Origin: Rhodanobacter sp. B05
GTDB taxonomy: Bacteria; Pseudomonadota; Gammaproteobacteria; Xanthomonadales; Rhodanobacteraceae
DNA: 64,000 nt
Direction of reading: 5' to 3'
NCBI RefSeq assembly: GCF_002001085.1
Contig: NZ_MUNU01000012.1
Location: 179,046-243,045, forward strand
A model generated the notes under the pieces. It searched no databases, was not told the origin of the DNA, and saw nothing but the letters and a program-made list of their open reading frames with translations. This document shows positions 24,935 to 33,222 of the stretch, one piece after another; positions within the stretch are counted from its first letter, which is position 1, and every line of letters starts with the position of its first letter. The position numbers and the translations under genes were made by a program.

Positions 24935-25969
24935 TCACGCATACGGATTGATTCCGCCGTAATCTTTGATGTGCTTAGCAATCTCGCCGGCGTACCAAGA
25001 GCCCTCTCTTTCGAGCATTGAAAGCTCCGATAGAGCGTTTGGCCCCTCGTTCATCGCAAGGATCAGCCCGGCGTACTCGCGAAGTTGCATATCAATTTTC
25101 CTAGATCCAACAACTTCTCGCAGCATCGTTGCTGCCTTCGGCAGCGACGAAATGATCGCTTCGACCGATTGGCCGAGCGTGCCACGTCCGATCTGTTCTT
25201 CTGGCTCAATGAAAGACAGTAGCTTAATGACGTGCTCAATCGTCAATTCTGAGAGAAGGCCTTGAGCGTATTGGCGCGTGGGCGGCGATAGCGGCTCGCC
25301 AACGCTGAAGATGTCGTCATGCCACGGAATGTGAGCAATCCAGTAAATGAGCACTGGTGGGATTTGGGATGCTGGCCGCTCAATAAACGTCCGAACAAGC
25401 TCTTCCCATACCGCTAGGTTGTTAGGAAAGCGCCGAAACAGGACCAGAAGGCCGAGATATGCTTCGTCCACCTTGTCCGAACGTGCCAGTCGAAAACCCT
25501 CATCAATCTCAAGGACAGGCGGTTGACCGAGAACGACGCGCACGAAGAGCGTTTTGAAAGTGCCACCGTCTAATCGGTTCGCTTCTGTTGCCGAAAATCT
25601 CACTGATGCTGCATTTGGGTTGGACTTTAGGTAGCGCTTGATGTCCACCCAGTGTGCGCGCTGCAGTGTTGGTACGTACACAAGTCCAAACACTGGGAGC
25701 GGATGCTTCGCCCAGTACTCACGATGGCTACCAATCGGAAATGCGCATTCGCTAGACTCCATGGTGAAGTAGGACATGCCGGATTTGAGTTGGACAGCAA
25801 TCTGCTTGTTCAGCGGACGCTCGTTCTCGATGAACTCAATGAGAGCATCGATTCCGAGATCACTTTCCTGCTCGATCTTGATGAAGAGGCAGCCGTTTGC
25901 TTCAACTGCACTACGGATGAAGTTGATACCTTCCTTCGCGGTGATCGCAGAGCGTTTGTACGCGGGCAT
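24935..25969 (-). CDS. DUF4365 domain protein (PD-(D/E)xK nuclease-like)
   Basis: The 344-residue product has an N-terminal DUF4365 domain (about residues 1-160) with nuclease-like residues: E33/E35 and D41 in IEQESDLGID and Q60-x-K62 in VQLKSG, the layout of the restriction-endonuclease fold. The C-terminal half (about 170-344) is helical and repeat-like (EAYLGLLVLFRRFPNNLAVWEELVR) and may mediate binding. ATG 25969 was chosen because TAGGAGAG precedes it; the frame is open further upstream. It stands alone next to the HEPN remnant and the DISARM-like operon and is likely a defence or toxin effector, by inference from fold and place. Confidence 0.65.
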   Translation of the reverse strand: MPAYKRSAITAKEGINFIRSAVEANGCLFIKIEQESDLGIDALIEFIENERPLNKQIAVQLKSGMSYFTMESSECAFPIGSHREYWAKHPLPVFGLVYVPTLQRAHWVDIKRYLKSNPNAASVRFSATEANRLDGGTFKTLFVRVVLGQPPVLEIDEGFRLARSDKVDEAYLGLLVLFRRFPNNLAVWEELVRTFIERPASQIPPVLIYWIAHIPWHDDIFSVGEPLSPPTRQYAQGLLSELTIEHVIKLLSFIEPEEQIGRGTLGQSVEAIISSLPKAATMLREVVGSRKIDMQLREYAGLILAMNEGPNALSELSMLEREGSWYAGEIAKHIKDYGGINPYA

Positions 25970-26258
25970 GTCTCTCCTAATGACATCGAATGCTTGAGTT
26001 GAACGGCACGCGCGTCCGCTTGGGCATACTCCGTCGACCAAGAGACTCTGACGCAACTCCTTAGTTGTATCGAGAGCCTATCCTCGCGTGGTCAGGCTAA
26101 CAACCAGACGTATGACCGGGCAGAAGATGGGCGCGAAGGTGGCTCTATGGGTCGACATCTGCCCATCGCAGCTTGCCGGGCCGTCATCGAGCCAGCAAGG
26201 GCATACATCGGCTATCAGTAGTCGCGAATTAGTTCGGTCGTGATGATCAGAGCCCAAA

Positions 26259-27707
26259 TTATTGGGCCTGAGGCGCTCGTTTATCGTTTGGCTTTGCAGC
26301 TGCTGAACGATCGCCCCTGTCTTGCTTAACAGTCGGATTGGTCCTCTTCACCGTGGAACTGGAACTAGAGGGCTTATCGGGCGACACAGCTGCTGCTGTT
26401 GGATGGAGAATCGTCCACAAACAAACGGCAAGCAATACCGAAACAGCCGCCCCTCCAAGCATCGCAGTCCAACAGAAAGATCGCTCGGCGCGTCCAACCG
26501 GGACCGTCACCAGCTTGGCGTACTCGCTCTCCGGGAGAAACCGATAGAGTTTCTGGTGCCATTCACTACGCAACGTCCGTTGCAACCGAATGAACTGGCT
26601 TCCCGAGAGAATGACCTGCAAGACATAGATCGCGATAACAACCATGACCGCTAGGATCAGACCAGCTGGGGCGTTGGTAGCGACACGTGCCGCAACCAGA
26701 CCAAGTCCTGTTGCCAGCGCCCCAGCAACTGCAGCAGCCAGCTGCCGACTCAAGTCGGACAGCTTGGCGGTCTCGTCAGTCACTGTCTTGCGAAGGTCTC
26801 CCAGCGTTTTCAATGTATCTCGGCTGGTGTCAGCCAACGCCATTTGATAGGCAATCTGCGCACAGTCCCATGCATCGGCGAGATGATCCCGCAAGAACAC
26901 CGGAACGTCTTCGGACCTTGCGCTGGACCGCGCCAACTCGGTGGCCAGCAGGATATGGCGCATCTCTGCTTCGCGTTCGCTCTCGAACACCCATTGCGCG
27001 GCGACTTGCAGGCTATTGAATGCCGTCAGGTCCAAGGAGGTGCCATTTCCTGCGATAACCGACAAGGTCATACGTGGAGGTCCGCGAAACTTGAGCGCAC
27101 CGCTCTCCGAATCGATTTCATCGGGCAGGCAACGCACCAGCGCAACGCTCGCTTCATGTGCCCATATTTGCACAGCAGGTACCGCCCACTGATCTTCGTT
27201 CAAGGATTGGACGAGCCAAGGACGGATATCATCCGGCACTTGCCGCGTGGCACCGTACTCTCGAACTAGCGTGCGTGGACTCTTCGCCGGGATCGAGTGC
27301 ACGGGTATAGGCGTCGCCCCCCAAGGCTGAAAACTGCGAGTCTGTGCCAAGATGGATTTGGACAAACGCGCGACATGCCACTGTGAGGCGCCGTGCCCTT
27401 GCTGCAGCCAGCGTGCAAAGGCTTGGTTACTAAGCAGTTGCAGCGTGTCTTTCGCCGCGACCGGTTTCTGGATGGAAAGCCGGAATGGGCCGAAGTCCTG
27501 GTCGGGGCGTTCGTCGAGAGACCACGCGCTGCCCGCACTGTCAAACAAACCGATTGCCCACCCCAATGCATTGCAAAGCGACATCAGCGTGGCCGTGTTC
27601 GCTGCCGACAGCCCGGAGACAGTGGCGGTCGTCTCCGTTTCGACGATGAACGCCTCGCCGGCGTCGACGAGGCGGTCGACCGCCTCAGCGAGCAGGATCA
27701 CGGACAA
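26259..27707 (-). CDS. Membrane protein of unknown function, partner of NA37 protein
   Basis: This is a protein of about 482 residues. The first 300 are soluble with no domain I recognise. Three hydrophobic segments follow (LAAAVAGALATGLGLVAARV; LILAVMVVIAIYVLQVIL; AMLGGAAVSVLLAVCLWTIL), then a Ser/Lys-rich tail. A helical stretch (TLKTLGDLRKTVTDETAKLSDLSRQ) before the first segment may form a coiled coil. The start is uncertain: TTG 27707 has GGAGGA five bases upstream, while TTG 27722 and GTG 27701 are alternatives. All lie inside the end of the upstream gene, so the two are translated together. A sensor-plus-membrane-effector role is possible but unproven. Confidence 0.6.
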   Translation of the reverse strand: MSVILLAEAVDRLVDAGEAFIVETETTATVSGLSAANTATLMSLCNALGWAIGLFDSAGSAWSLDERPDQDFGPFRLSIQKPVAAKDTLQLLSNQAFARWLQQGHGASQWHVARLSKSILAQTRSFQPWGATPIPVHSIPAKSPRTLVREYGATRQVPDDIRPWLVQSLNEDQWAVPAVQIWAHEASVALVRCLPDEIDSESGALKFRGPPRMTLSVIAGNGTSLDLTAFNSLQVAAQWVFESEREAEMRHILLATELARSSARSEDVPVFLRDHLADAWDCAQIAYQMALADTSRDTLKTLGDLRKTVTDETAKLSDLSRQLAAAVAGALATGLGLVAARVATNAPAGLILAVMVVIAIYVLQVILSGSQFIRLQRTLRSEWHQKLYRFLPESEYAKLVTVPVGRAERSFCWTAMLGGAAVSVLLAVCLWTILHPTAAAVSPDKPSSSSSTVKRTNPTVKQDRGDRSAAAKPNDKRAPQAQ

Positions 27708-28734
27708 CGGAGTCCTCCACAATGCGATCGGTCGTGATGGTGATCACTTCGCCTCCCCCATTGGGGTTGCGCTCGCGGCGTACGGTGACAGCATCCGCCT
27801 CATCCGGATACAAGACGGTAACGCCTTCCGTGGTCACGAGTTTGCGCAAAGGGGGCTTGCGCAGGATTTGCCGGTCCGGCCGAAACACCAATCCAGTCAG
27901 CTTGTGCGTGCGCAACTTTTGTGCGGTCCGAGTTTGCAAGAGACCCCGGACTTCTTCGTCTCTTGGGTGACCTGCCGCTGCCAGAACGGCCTCGACGACG
28001 GCCTGCTCGTTAATTTCCTGCCGGTCTCGAAGCGTAGCCTTAGCCGCACGCATGGCGCGTGCGACATCGTTCCCAGGTAACACATCCTTGGATTCCTGGA
28101 AGGTCTTACGCAATGTCTCGACCAGCGCCTGGTTCAGCTCGTTGTCATTACGGCTTCGCTCGACATCTAGGAAGGTCGCGAAATAGTCGGCAATTTCGGG
28201 GGCGGGCTTTGAACGGTCTCTCGCAGCCACCGAGACCTCTGCTTGGCCATCGACCACACGAATCAATGCCGATTTCTGAATTGCCCTCTTGTCATCGATG
28301 AACGCGTGAATGATGCGCCGTAGCCGTTGCTGACCATCTTCGTCCTCCGTTTGCTCGATTGCTTCGCGGTAGTCGTACTTGATCATGCTGTACAGCCGCG
28401 TATTTGGATGATCGCTACGAAGTGCAAATATGAAGAACGCGCCGTCGCGGGTGGAGGCTCCATGAAAACGCGAGAACTCGCGCGACAATGCCTGTGCCCC
28501 CGCTTCAAAAGCGTCGTCGCCACAGGCGATGCGCTCAAGGGCGCTGCGCGTGTTGGAGACTTCCTTGAACGCGTAGACCGCCGCTACGTCGGTCTCCAGG
28601 ACTCGACCGACAAAAAAGGCGGCATGTTCGACCTGACGCGCAGGCTCCGGCGCGAAATTCTCCTCGCCAACCACATGCAAGATCATGGCTTCGATTTGCA
28701 GGCTTTGACGCTCGACATCGGTTAGAAACCCCAT
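27685..28734 (-). CDS. NA37 (NdpA/YejK-like) nucleoid-associated protein
   Basis: The 349-residue product resembles the 37-kDa nucleoid-associated protein family. It shows GAFFIFALRSDHPNTRLYSMIKYDY, a central KRAIQKSALIRV block and IADYFATFLDVERS, comparable to the VADFFMDFLG block of E. coli YejK. AAAGGAG precedes ATG 28734 at good spacing. The gene overlaps the downstream membrane-protein gene. Housekeeping YejK is usually solitary; an island copy fused into an operon with a membrane protein suggests a specialised role, possibly recognising foreign DNA. Confidence 0.7.
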   Translation of the reverse strand: MGFLTDVERQSLQIEAMILHVVGEENFAPEPARQVEHAAFFVGRVLETDVAAVYAFKEVSNTRSALERIACGDDAFEAGAQALSREFSRFHGASTRDGAFFIFALRSDHPNTRLYSMIKYDYREAIEQTEDEDGQQRLRRIIHAFIDDKRAIQKSALIRVVDGQAEVSVAARDRSKPAPEIADYFATFLDVERSRNDNELNQALVETLRKTFQESKDVLPGNDVARAMRAAKATLRDRQEINEQAVVEAVLAAAGHPRDEEVRGLLQTRTAQKLRTHKLTGLVFRPDRQILRKPPLRKLVTTEGVTVLYPDEADAVTVRRERNPNGGGEVITITTDRIVEDSVVRDPAR

Positions 28735-29170
28735 GGATGTTCTCCTTTCCCTTTAGGGGTTCCCGCCTCGGTGCGGCCCTATGACGACGCAATGTACCCT
28801 AGAGATCACCAGTCTCAACAGCTGCGATCTGTAGGCGGCCCACGAAATCTCTAAGGCGCCTGAATAATGGACCGCGCACAGCGTCCGGTTGGGTCGATCT
28901 CTGCCCGTCGCAGGCTTGCCCGCGCTCATCGGGACTTCAAGTGCAGCCCACAACCGATAGCAATCACGCTGAAGTACCCCAACATCCCGGGCAGCCCGGT
29001 CTTGGGCGATCGCTGCTGATTACGGGAAAAAGGGCCCAAAGGACCCCACTTGGTGCTCAACTTGTCCACTAGCAACTTAAGTGGTTCGTGCTAGCGACTT
29101 ATGGGGTCTCAACTAGTGCCTTTTAGGTGTCCCCACATTGGTTCAGCTCCTGATTAACGGCCTCATGCAC
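28735..29170. other. Intergenic region at the right edge of the island
   Basis: No gene is visible. The left part holds the promoter and ribosome-binding site of the NA37 gene. The right part holds the 22-bp tandem repeats at 29069-29134. The nrdJb gene ends at 29171. Confidence 0.5.
29069..29134. repeat. Three imperfect 22-bp tandem repeats, possible IS terminus
   Basis: Copies start at 29069, 29091 and 29113, each beginning CTAG followed by a CTT-containing core (CTAGCAACTTAAGTGG, CTAGCGACTTATGGGG, CTAGTGCCTTTTAGGT). Short tandem repeats near an end are typical of IS21-type elements, where they bind the transposase. No transposase gene is present, so this would be a solitary remnant marking the island edge. 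Confidence 0.4.
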
Positions 29171-29953
29171 TCACCCGCACTTCGAATACCCGCAATTCAA
29201 ACACGTCTGACACCCATCCATCAGCACCAGCGCCTGCGTATTGCACTTCTGGCACAGCGTGGCACCGGGCGGGAAGCCCGAGGATTCGGAAGCATCGCCA
29301 CCCTCACCCCGGCCCTCTCCCGCCCCGGCGGGAGAGAGGGATTTGGCTACGTCAGAGTTTTTTTTTGCCCCCGCCGCCTCGTAGGCAGCGCGCTTCTCCA
29401 CAATCAACTTCCGCGTCGCCTCATCCATCTCCGGATCATGGATCAGCCCGATGTTCTTCATGTGCTGTTCGATCACCGCGCCGATCTCGGCCACGATCGA
29501 CGGCATGTAGACGCCGCCCGCCTTGAAGTAGCCGCCGCGCGGGTCGAACACGGCCTTCAGCTCTTCGACGATGAAGGTGACGTCGCCGCCCTTGCGGAAC
29601 ACGGCGGACAGAATTCGGGTGAGCGCCACGATCCACTGGAAGTGGTCCATGTTCTTCGAGTTGATGAAGATCTCGAACGGGCGGCGCTGTTCGTACTTGG
29701 TGCCGGCGTTGAGCACGATGTCGTTGATGGTGACGTACAGCGCGTGCTCGAACAGCGGCGACTTGACCTTGAAGGTGGAGCCGACCAGGGTTTCCGGCCG
29801 CTCGACACTCTCGTGCATCTGGATTACTTCGGCTTGCTTGGGCGCCGCGGCACCGGCCTGTTTGGCGGTGGCGCTGGCGGTGCCGGCGGCAACCTTGTCT
29901 TCGGGCTTGACCACGTTGTAGCCGGTGATCTTCTTTTCGATCTTGATTGCCAT
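29171..29953 (-). CDS. nrdJb: Ribonucleotide reductase class II, small C-terminal subunit NrdJb
   Basis: This 260-residue protein supplies the C-terminal part of a split adenosylcobalamin-dependent ribonucleotide reductase. It contains the TSCPD-like domain (YVTINDIVLNAGTKYEQRRPFEIF; MDHFQWIVALTRILSAVFRKGG) and ends in a Cys-rich tail (CQKCNTQALVLMDGCQTCLNCGYSKC) that relays reducing power. The start MAIKIEKKITGY at 29953 is preferred over the upstream in-frame ATG. Residues in AKSLSPAGAGEGRGEGGDAS are encoded by an inserted palindromic repeat (29301-29340) in a linker before the Cys tail. NrdJa lies upstream on the same strand. Confidence 0.9.
   Translation of the reverse strand: MAIKIEKKITGYNVVKPEDKVAAGTASATAKQAGAAAPKQAEVIQMHESVERPETLVGSTFKVKSPLFEHALYVTINDIVLNAGTKYEQRRPFEIFINSKNMDHFQWIVALTRILSAVFRKGGDVTFIVEELKAVFDPRGGYFKAGGVYMPSIVAEIGAVIEQHMKNIGLIHDPEMDEATRKLIVEKRAAYEAAGAKKNSDVAKSLSPAGAGEGRGEGGDASESSGFPPGATLCQKCNTQALVLMDGCQTCLNCGYSKCG
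29301..29340. repeat. REP-like palindrome inside nrdJb
   Basis: CCCTCACCCCGGCCCTCTCC is followed by the stem CTCTCCCGCC (29315-29324) and GGCGGGAGAG (29327-29336). This unit is a common intergenic repeat in high-GC proteobacteria. Here it lies within a coding sequence and is read through in frame as a Gly/Ala/Glu-rich linker. Confidence 0.7.
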
Positions 29954-30051
29954 GGGGTCACTTCTTCTTTTTATGGTGAGCCGCGGTGGATGCGGCATGC
30001 TGCGTGAAAAACATCCGGCCCGGCATGACGCCGGGCCGGATGGGGTACGGC

Positions 30052-30645
30052 TTACTTCTTCTTGCTGACGGCCTTCTTCTTGACGGCCGCCTTCTTGCTG
30101 GCAGTGGACCTCTTGGCCGTCTTGGCGACGGCCTTCTTCTTGCTGGCGGACTTCTTCGCTGCCGCCTTTTTCGGTGCGGCCTTCTTGCCGGCCGTCTTCT
30201 TGCTGACCTTCCTTGCGGGCCTGGCGGCTTTCTTCACCGCCTTCTTCGCCACTTTCTTCGCGGCCTTGCGCACCGCCTTCTTCGCGGCCGCCTTCTTCTT
30301 CGGCGCGGCCTTCTTCACCGCCTTTTTCGCGGTCTTCTTCGCGGCCGCCTTCTTCACGGCTTTCTTCGGCGCCGACTTCTTGGCGGCGGCCTTCTTTTTC
30401 GGGGCAGCCTTCTTCGCCGCAGCCTTCTTCTTTGGCGCAGCCTTCTTTGCCGCGGCCTTCTTCTTCGGCGCGGCCTTCTTCGGTGCCGCCTTCTTCGCGG
30501 CAGCCTTCTTGCGTGCCGGCGCCTTCTTCGCCGGAGCGGCAACCGGGGCGGCCGGCGCCACCTCGGGCAATACCGGCAGCACCACGGCGGGTGCCTCGGC
30601 GGCCATTGTGCTGTTACCTACTTCAACTTCGTTGTCGATGGACAT
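30052..30645 (-). CDS. Lysine/alanine-rich histone H1-like protein
   Basis: After a short acidic/hydrophobic N-terminus (about 38 residues, MSIDNEVEVGNSTMAAEAP), the rest of the 197-residue protein is built from degenerate AAPKKKAAAKKA-type repeats, like the C-terminal domain of eukaryotic H1 and bacterial AlgP/HctB-type proteins. Such proteins bind DNA non-specifically and compact it. It sits between the two reductase genes on the same strand. The repeated DNA makes length variation between strains likely. The alanine/phenylalanine-rich frame on the opposite strand is a shadow. Confidence 0.8.
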   Translation of the reverse strand: MSIDNEVEVGNSTMAAEAPAVVLPVLPEVAPAAPVAAPAKKAPARKKAAAKKAAPKKAAPKKKAAAKKAAPKKKAAAKKAAPKKKAAAKKSAPKKAVKKAAAKKTAKKAVKKAAPKKKAAAKKAVRKAAKKVAKKAVKKAARPARKVSKKTAGKKAAPKKAAAKKSASKKKAVAKTAKRSTASKKAAVKKKAVSKKK

Positions 30646-30707
30646 AACTGGTGTTCCCCTCCGATGAATGTCATGACGTGCCGTGGCCCTCGGGAGATTA
30701 CGCGTGC

Positions 30708-32870
30708 TCAGAACTTGCCGTAATAGCCCTCCTTCAAGGCATCGAAGAGGTTGGCGGCGGAGTGCATCTCGCCGTCGTACTCGACCTGCTCATTGCCTTT
30801 CAGTTCGACAACACTACCGTCCTCCAGCTCGAAGCGGTAGAGGGTGTTTTCAAGATCGGAATCCTTGACCAGCACACCCTGGAATGCGGCGGGGTTGAAG
30901 CGGAACGTGGTGCATCCCTTCAGTCCCTGCTTGTAGGCGTAGAAATAGATGTCCTTGAAGTCTTCGTAGGGGTAATCGGTGGGCACGTTGGCGGTCTTGG
31001 AGATCGACGAGTCGATCCACTTCTGCGAGGCGGCCTGGATGTCGACGTGCTGTTTGGGACTGATGTCGTCGGCCGCGACGAAGTAGTCCGGCAGCTTGTT
31101 GGCGGCCTCGTCGGTGAACGCCTTGGCGTCGGCGTTGATCAGGGCGCGGTAGGCGAGCAGCTCGAAGCTGAGCACCTCGACCTTTTCCTTGGACTTCTTG
31201 CCTTCGCGGATCACGTTGCGCGAGTAGCTGTGCGCGAAGCTGGGCTCGATGCCGTTGCTGGCGTTGTTGGCCAGGCTCAGGCTGATCGTGCCGGTGGGCG
31301 CGATCGAGCTGTGGTGGGTGAAGCGCGCGCCGGTTTCGGCCAGCTCGGCGACCAGGTTCGGCGCCACGCTGGCGATGCGCTGCATGTAGCGACTGTATTT
31401 CGCATGCAGCACGCGGCCGGGGATGGCGTCGCCGACCTTGTAGCCGTCCTTCGCCATTTCCGGGCGCTTGCGCAGCATGTCGCCGGTGACGATGTAGTCG
31501 CGCAGCAACACCGGCGCGGCGCCCTTCTCCCTGGCCAGCTCCAGCGCCACTTCCCAGCCAGCCACGGCCATCTCGCGCGAGACGTCCTCGGTGAAGGCCA
31601 CCGCCTCGTCGCCGCCGTAACGCATCTTCAGCATGGTGACGGTGGAGCCCAGGCCGAGGAAGCCCATGCCATGGCGGCGCTTGCCGATGATCTCGTGGCG
31701 CTGCTGCTCCAGCGGCAGGCCGTTGATCTCCACCACGTTGTCGAGCATGCGGGTGAACACCTTGACCACCTCGCGGTACTCGTCCCAGTCGAAGCGCGCC
31801 TTGGGACCGAATGCATCGCGCACGAAGGTGGTGAGGTTGATCGAGCCGAGCAGGCATGAGCCGTACGGCGGTAACGGTTGCTCTCCGCACGGATTGGTCG
31901 CGCGGATGTGCTCGCACCACCAGTTGTTGTTCATCTCGTTGACCTTGTCAATCAGGATGAAACCAGGCTCCGCGTAGTCGTAGGTGGACACCATGATCAT
32001 GTCCCACAGGTGCCGCGCGCGGATGTGGCTGTAGATCTTGCAGGCGACCAGGCCGTCCGCGCGGTCGATGTAGTTCTCGTGGGTGGGCCATTCGCGCCAC
32101 ACCACCTGGGCCGGATCGGCGAGGTCGACCTCGTCCTTTTCCTTGACGTGCACCGGGAACACCAGCGGCCAGTCCTGGTCGTGCTCGACCGCGTCCATGA
32201 AACCGTCGGTGATCAGCAGGCTGAGATTGAACTGACGCAGGCGGCCGTCCTCGCGCTTGGCGCGGATGAACTCCTTGGCGTCCGGATGCGAGATATCGAA
32301 CGTGCCCATCTGCGCGCCGCGGCGGCCGCCGGCGGAGGACACGGTGAAGCACATCTTGTCGTAGATATCCATGAACGACAGCGGGCCGCTGGTGTACGCG
32401 CCGGCGCCGGAGACGTAGGCGTTGCGCGGCCGCAGCGTGGAGAACTCGTAGCCGATGCCGCAGCCGGCCTTCAGGGTGAGGCCGGCCTCGTGCACCTTCT
32501 CCAGGATGTCGTCCATCGAGTCGCGGATGGTGCCGGAGACGGTGCAGTTGATCGTGCTGGTGGCCGGCTTGTGCGCCAGCGCGCCGGCGTTGGAGGTGAT
32601 GCGGCCGGCCGGGATCGCCCCGCGGCGCAGCGCCCACAGGAAGCGCTCATACCAGTGGCCGCGCAGCTCGTCGCTGATCTCCACGTCGGACAGGGCGCGC
32701 GCCACACGCTGATAGGTCTCGTCGATGGTGGCGTCGACCGGCTCGCCGGACTTCGCCTTCAGGCGGTACTTCTTGTCCCAGATGTCGTAGGACGCGGGTT
32801 GCAGCGGGATTTCCACGACGGCATCACGACCTGTGGCTGGATGGGTGGCTGGCGCACGCACTGTGCTCAT
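30708..32870 (-). CDS. nrdJa: Ribonucleotide reductase class II, catalytic subunit NrdJa
   Basis: This 720-residue adenosylcobalamin-dependent reductase converts ribonucleotides to deoxyribonucleotides. Visible family features are STINCTVSGTIRDSMDDIL, GCGIGYEFSTLRPRNAYVSG, the NPCGEQPLPPYGSCLLGSIN loop carrying the thiyl-radical Cys with its Asn and Glu, and a C-terminal FKDIYFYAYKQGLKGCTTFR segment. It lacks the terminal Cys tail, which is supplied by NrdJb. This split form is known from Pseudomonas and Xanthomonadales. I saw no cobalamin riboswitch upstream. Confidence 0.93.
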   Translation of the reverse strand: MSTVRAPATHPATGRDAVVEIPLQPASYDIWDKKYRLKAKSGEPVDATIDETYQRVARALSDVEISDELRGHWYERFLWALRRGAIPAGRITSNAGALAHKPATSTINCTVSGTIRDSMDDILEKVHEAGLTLKAGCGIGYEFSTLRPRNAYVSGAGAYTSGPLSFMDIYDKMCFTVSSAGGRRGAQMGTFDISHPDAKEFIRAKREDGRLRQFNLSLLITDGFMDAVEHDQDWPLVFPVHVKEKDEVDLADPAQVVWREWPTHENYIDRADGLVACKIYSHIRARHLWDMIMVSTYDYAEPGFILIDKVNEMNNNWWCEHIRATNPCGEQPLPPYGSCLLGSINLTTFVRDAFGPKARFDWDEYREVVKVFTRMLDNVVEINGLPLEQQRHEIIGKRRHGMGFLGLGSTVTMLKMRYGGDEAVAFTEDVSREMAVAGWEVALELAREKGAAPVLLRDYIVTGDMLRKRPEMAKDGYKVGDAIPGRVLHAKYSRYMQRIASVAPNLVAELAETGARFTHHSSIAPTGTISLSLANNASNGIEPSFAHSYSRNVIREGKKSKEKVEVLSFELLAYRALINADAKAFTDEAANKLPDYFVAADDISPKQHVDIQAASQKWIDSSISKTANVPTDYPYEDFKDIYFYAYKQGLKGCTTFRFNPAAFQGVLVKDSDLENTLYRFELEDGSVVELKGNEQVEYDGEMHSAANLFDALKEGYYGKF

Positions 32871-33074
32871 CGGTTACTGACCTCTCGGTGTGGCCTTGCG
32901 GCCCCCGTTGATTTTTATTGGAATGCGACGACGTCGCTCGCGCTGCAACCGTGGCGGTGACTTGTTGCCGGGATGGCCTTGCAGCCCGCCCGTCACGGGT
33001 TTCCGACAACAAACGACTCCCCCTCAAGAGTGCCGTGATTGACACCAGTGCTAGTCTCAACTCCGGCGTTCAAG

Positions 33075-33088
33075 CACAAGATGTTGTG
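33075..33088. promoter_or_regulatory. Possible NrdR-box-like palindrome upstream of nrdJa
   Basis: CACAAGATGTTGTG is a near-perfect inverted repeat similar to half-sites of the NrdR box (ACACTATATCTTGTGT type). It lies about 205 bases upstream of nrdJa and 135 upstream of the divergent protease gene. A second, weaker candidate (ACCAGTGCTAGT) lies some 25 bases away. The assignment is tentative. Confidence 0.3.
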
Positions 33089-33222
33089 GTTGGTTTCGGA
33101 TAGGGAAGTTAACCCCGCCGTCCCGGGAAGTAAAGTCCCCAGGCGGCCCTCCGGCCGATGGAACCCGCGCGCCGCGGACCGGTCGAACCAGCGCCGCCTT
33201 CACCCCACCCAAGGAGAGCCCC

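Noticed and set aside
30062..30667. An Ala/Phe/Leu-rich plus-strand frame that looks like a membrane protein.
   Set aside because: It is the complement of the Lys/Ala repeats of the histone-like gene; the composition follows from the repeated codons.
32871..33222. A cobalamin riboswitch upstream of the B12-dependent reductase.
   Set aside because: I looked on the minus strand for the conserved B12-box pattern and saw nothing convincing; only a tentative NrdR-like palindrome remains.
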